Source: Spirochaetales bacterium Spiro_01 (GTDB taxonomy: Bacteria > Spirochaetota > Spirochaetia > Sphaerochaetales > Sphaerochaetaceae). Taken from it: a stretch of 7,440 nt of DNA. Numbering within the stretch: position 1 is the first letter of the stretch; each line of letters starts with the position of its first letter. Below are positions 5,204 through 7,440 of this stretch, piece by piece. The position numbers were made by a program, and so were the translations under genes. Under the pieces are notes generated by a model that saw only the letters and a list, made by a program, of their open reading frames with translations, did no database searches and was not told the origin of the DNA. The stretch covers positions 1 through 7,440 of the forward strand of contig LVBC01000137.1 of the NCBI GenBank assembly GCA_001604265.1, read 5' to 3'.

Positions 5204-6432
5204 ATCTTGAGGTTCTCCTTGATGGATGCAACTGCAGCCTCGACATCCTCTCTGTGGCCATAGGCGGATATCCTGACATAGCCCTCGCCTGCAGGGCCGA
5301 AACCACTGCCTGGAGTAACTACAACATGGCATCTATCGAGGATCATATCAAAGAAATCCCAGGAGGAGATTCCATTTGGTCCCTTTGTCCAGATGTATGG
5401 GCTGTCCGTTCCTCCATAGCAGGTAAAGCCGAGTGATTCCATGCCCTCTCTTATGATCCTGGCATTGCCCTTGTAGTAGTCTACGAGTTCGCAACAGGCC
5501 CTGTAGCCCTCATCTGTAAGAGCTGCGATGCCACCAGCCTGTGCAATGTTGGAAGCTCCATTGAAGAAGGTGCACTGTCTTCTGTTCCACATTCTATGAA
5601 GTTCGTCTCTCTCACTGTTCTCGCAGACAAGGTCATGGGGAACGATGCTCCAGCCGAGTCGGACTCCTGTGAAGCCGGCAAGCTTCGAGAAGGAGTTGAT
5701 CTCGATTGCGCACTCCTTTGCGCCCTCGATCTCGTAGATGGACCTTGGAAGCTCAGGATCCTCGATGTAGGCAGAGTATGCGGCATCGAAGATGATGATT
5801 GCCCTGTTCTTTCTTGCATAGTCGACGAAGGCCTTGAGCTGTGCCTTTGTTGCTACAGCGCCGGTCGGATTATTGGGAGAACAGAGGTAGATGAGGTCCA
5901 CCTTCTCTTCTGGAGGTGCTGGAATGAAGCCATTCTCGGCAGTGCTCCTGAGGTATACGAAGCCTTTGTAGCAGTCTGTAGAGTCATCGTGCTCTCCAGT
6001 CCTTCCACCTACGACATTCGAGTCGACGTAGACTGGATATGCCGGATCCTGGATTGCTACGACATTGTCCTCGGAAAAGAGATCCTGGATATTTGCAGAG
6101 TCGGACTTTCCTCCATCGGAGACGAAGAACTCATCCATCTCGAGCTCGACACCGTAATGGCGGGAATAGAAGTCCCTGAGGGCCTGGCGAAGTGCAACAT
6201 CGCCCTGCTCATCACCGTAGCCGGTATATGTGCTCCTGTCGGAAAGCAGGTCGAGCTTGTGCTTCATTGCATCAACAAGTTCCTTTGGAAGGGCCTCGGT
6301 GGTATTGCCTATTCCGAGGCGCATTACCTTCACGCCTGGATTCTTCTCCTGCCATACCCTGGTCCTTCTGGCGACCTCTGGAAAAAGATAGCCGGCTGCC
6401 AGCTTCGAAAAGTTGGTATTGATCCTTGCCAT
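5200..6432 (-). CDS. dapL: LL-diaminopimelate aminotransferase
   Basis: The 410-residue product, the usual length for DapL, is a fold-I PLP aminotransferase that converts tetrahydrodipicolinate and glutamate directly to LL-diaminopimelate, bypassing the acylated intermediates of the DapD/C/E route. Recognisable segments are LGIGNTTEALP (39-49), the TGYGDEQG loop (70-77), SDGGKSD (105-111) and CSPNNPTGA (184-192). FDAAYSAYI (215-223) carries the Asp and Tyr that hold the cofactor, and SFSK has the PLP lysine K250, followed by GFTGVRLGW. GYVRISAYG near the C-terminus carries the substrate-carboxylate Arg. The ATG overlaps the dapA stop by one base (TAATG), with GGAG eight bases upstream. Position between dapA and lysA fits the role exactly. 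No missing residue is seen. Confidence 0.96.
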   Translation of the reverse strand: MARINTNFSKLAAGYLFPEVARRTRVWQEKNPGVKVMRLGIGNTTEALPKELVDAMKHKLDLLSDRSTYTGYGDEQGDVALRQALRDFYSRHYGVELEMDEFFVSDGGKSDSANIQDLFSEDNVVAIQDPAYPVYVDSNVVGGRTGEHDDSTDCYKGFVYLRSTAENGFIPAPPEEKVDLIYLCSPNNPTGAVATKAQLKAFVDYARKNRAIIIFDAAYSAYIEDPELPRSIYEIEGAKECAIEINSFSKLAGFTGVRLGWSIVPHDLVCENSERDELHRMWNRRQCTFFNGASNIAQAGGIAALTDEGYRACCELVDYYKGNARIIREGMESLGFTCYGGTDSPYIWTKGPNGISSWDFFDMILDRCHVVVTPGSGFGPAGEGYVRISAYGHREDVEAAVASIKENLKI

Positions 6433-7343
6433 TAGATTTCTCCTCTCTTGATTGCGTCGAAAATAGCATCTGTAGATGCAATGAGTCTGGTCCTGTGCTC
6501 CGGCTTCTCAAGTGGGCACATTGGCAGACGGAATATCTCCTGGCAGTGGCCATAGTGGGCAAGAGCGGTCTTGATAGGAATCGGGTTTGTCTCGATGAAG
6601 CAGGTCTTGAAGAACTCCTTGAAGTGCTCCTGGATCTTCTCTGCTGTCGAGATATCGCCTTCGATTGCGGAGTGGACGAGCTTTACCATCTCGCGAGGGA
6701 AGAGGTTGGATGCAACAGAGATGACTCCATCGCCACCGAGCTTTACCAGATCGAGTGCAAGGTTGTCGTCACCGGAGAGGACACAGAAGTCCTCCTTGCT
6801 TCTCTTGATGACATCGCCCATCTGGGAAAGGTCGCCACTTGCTTCCTTCACTGCAACGATATTCGGGCAGTCGTCAATGAGTCTGAGAAGCGTATCGGTC
6901 TCGAGGTTGACACCGGTCCTTCCCTTGATGTTGTAGAGTACACATGGGACTGTGACAGAGTCGGCAACAGCCCTGAAGTGCTTGTAGAGACCAAGCTGTG
7001 TCGGCTTGTTGTAATATGGGTTGACGAGGAGGACGGCTGAGACACCAGCATCCTGAGCGTGCTGGCTCAAGCGGATTGCTTCACTTGTCGCATTGGATCC
7101 GGTACCTGCAATTACCGGAACCCTTCCTTTTGCAAAGCGGATTGTCTCGGCAATCACCCTATCATGCTCCTCATGTGAAAGGCATGGGGATTCTCCAGTG
7201 GTTCCACAGGGCACGAGACCATCGATGCCGCTTTCGATCTGGAAGTTGACGAGTCTCTCGAGCGCAGCATAGTCGACTGTGCCATACTCGGTGAACGGTG
7301 TAATGAGTGCTGTGTATACACCTTTGAAAAGAGGTTTTGCCAT
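6432..7343 (-). CDS. dapA: 4-hydroxy-tetrahydrodipicolinate synthase
   Basis: The 303-residue product is a TIM-barrel class I aldolase that condenses pyruvate with aspartate semialdehyde, the committed step to diaminopimelate and lysine. All catalytic residues are present: T48/T49 in CGTTGES, Y111 in NPYYNKPTQ, Y137 in VLYNIKGRTG with carboxylate-binding R142, and the Schiff-base lysine K166 in IVAVKEASGD. The residue before GRTG, usually Pro or Ser, is Lys (K140). ATG 7343 gives the normal N-terminus for the family; GGGAG lies 12 bases upstream, a longer spacing than usual. It is the first gene of the operon and is followed by dapL with a one-base overlap. The reductase DapB, which acts next, is not in the window. 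Confidence 0.96.
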   Translation of the reverse strand: MAKPLFKGVYTALITPFTEYGTVDYAALERLVNFQIESGIDGLVPCGTTGESPCLSHEEHDRVIAETIRFAKGRVPVIAGTGSNATSEAIRLSQHAQDAGVSAVLLVNPYYNKPTQLGLYKHFRAVADSVTVPCVLYNIKGRTGVNLETDTLLRLIDDCPNIVAVKEASGDLSQMGDVIKRSKEDFCVLSGDDNLALDLVKLGGDGVISVASNLFPREMVKLVHSAIEGDISTAEKIQEHFKEFFKTCFIETNPIPIKTALAHYGHCQEIFRLPMCPLEKPEHRTRLIASTDAIFDAIKRGEI

Positions 7344-7440
7344 ATTATCTATTATCTCCCGAAAAATATATTAACAATGATACGGATGGTAGAGTATCAG
7401 AAAGAAACATGTTTGTCTATATTTTAACAAAATGTTTTTA
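7344..7440 (-). promoter_or_regulatory. Upstream region of the lysine operon with inverted repeats
   Basis: This A/T-rich stretch holds TGATAC (7378-7383) and its inverted copy GTATCA (7394-7399), ten bases apart, and the perfect palindrome AAACATGTTT (7405-7414). On the minus strand there are two possible -10 hexamers. TATATT (7365-7370) has only a poor -35 and would start inside the ribosome site. TAAAAT (7421-7426) would have its -35 beyond the window and would leave both repeats in a leader of about 70 bases. The repeats could be an operator or leader structure. It is too short for a lysine riboswitch. Confidence 0.35.

Noticed and set aside
5204..5332. N-terminal extension of LysA
   Set aside because: The extra 43 residues are encoded inside dapL, are Cys/Arg-rich and have no family counterpart. 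The ATG at 5203 sits in a standard ATGA overlap.
5596..6435. 279-codon open frame on the plus strand
   Set aside because: It lies antisense to dapL, has a composition typical of shadow frames (rich in Cys, Val and Asp), and shows no motif.
7344..7440. Lysine riboswitch upstream of dapA
   Set aside because: A lysine riboswitch needs about 170 nt and a five-helix core; fewer than 100 bases are visible, with only one short inverted repeat.
1..7440. CRISPR array, prophage genes or toxin-antitoxin system
   Set aside because: No regularly spaced direct repeats and no phage, Cas or toxin-like products were seen on either strand.

Overview
The window is a bacterial chromosomal segment: an IS110-family insertion sequence at the left, a tRNA-Pro, a divergent regulator/TPR gene pair, and a tight lysine-pathway operon at the right, which reads leftwards. 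The aminotransferase DapL, a LysA of the type that ends its active site with GSLCENNDK, and the mid-range base composition would fit a spirochaete or another anaerobe that uses the diaminopimelate aminotransferase pathway. No taxonomic marker is present, so the phylum is only a guess.

Left part (1-1640). An IS110-type DEDD/serine transposase (190-1341, +) has a structured leader and a 3' noncoding stretch with several inverted repeats. I place the element at about 32-1510. The short sequence ACAAA occurs at both proposed boundaries. Joining the two ends there, as in the circular form of IS110 elements, would bring a perfect TTGACA (1498-1503) exactly 17 bp from TACAAT (42-47). That would create a strong promoter reading into the leader, which is the likely bridge RNA. 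This is the most interesting observation in the window. The right end lies about 6-10 bp from the 3' end of an intact tRNA-Pro(GGG) gene (1521-1594, -).

Middle (1637-3540). A short, divergent LacI-type regulator (1637-2482, -) is transcribed away from a TPR-like protein (2653-3456, +). The TPR gene has no Shine-Dalgarno site, but its ATG falls where transcription from a good-looking promoter should begin, so it may be leaderless. The TPR gene and the lysine operon converge. Each appears to have its own intrinsic terminator, placed so that the two transcripts would overlap at their 3' ends.

Right part (3540-7343, all -). The order of transcription is dapA, dapL, lysA, then a YbgC-like hotdog thioesterase. 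The junctions overlap by 1, 4 and 4 bp, indicating one translationally coupled operon. DapA makes hydroxytetrahydrodipicolinate, DapL aminates tetrahydrodipicolinate directly to LL-diaminopimelate, and LysA decarboxylates meso-diaminopimelate to lysine. The reductase DapB and the epimerase DapF are needed too but are not in this window. The thioesterase starts with TTG inside the lysA stop and has no obvious place in lysine synthesis.
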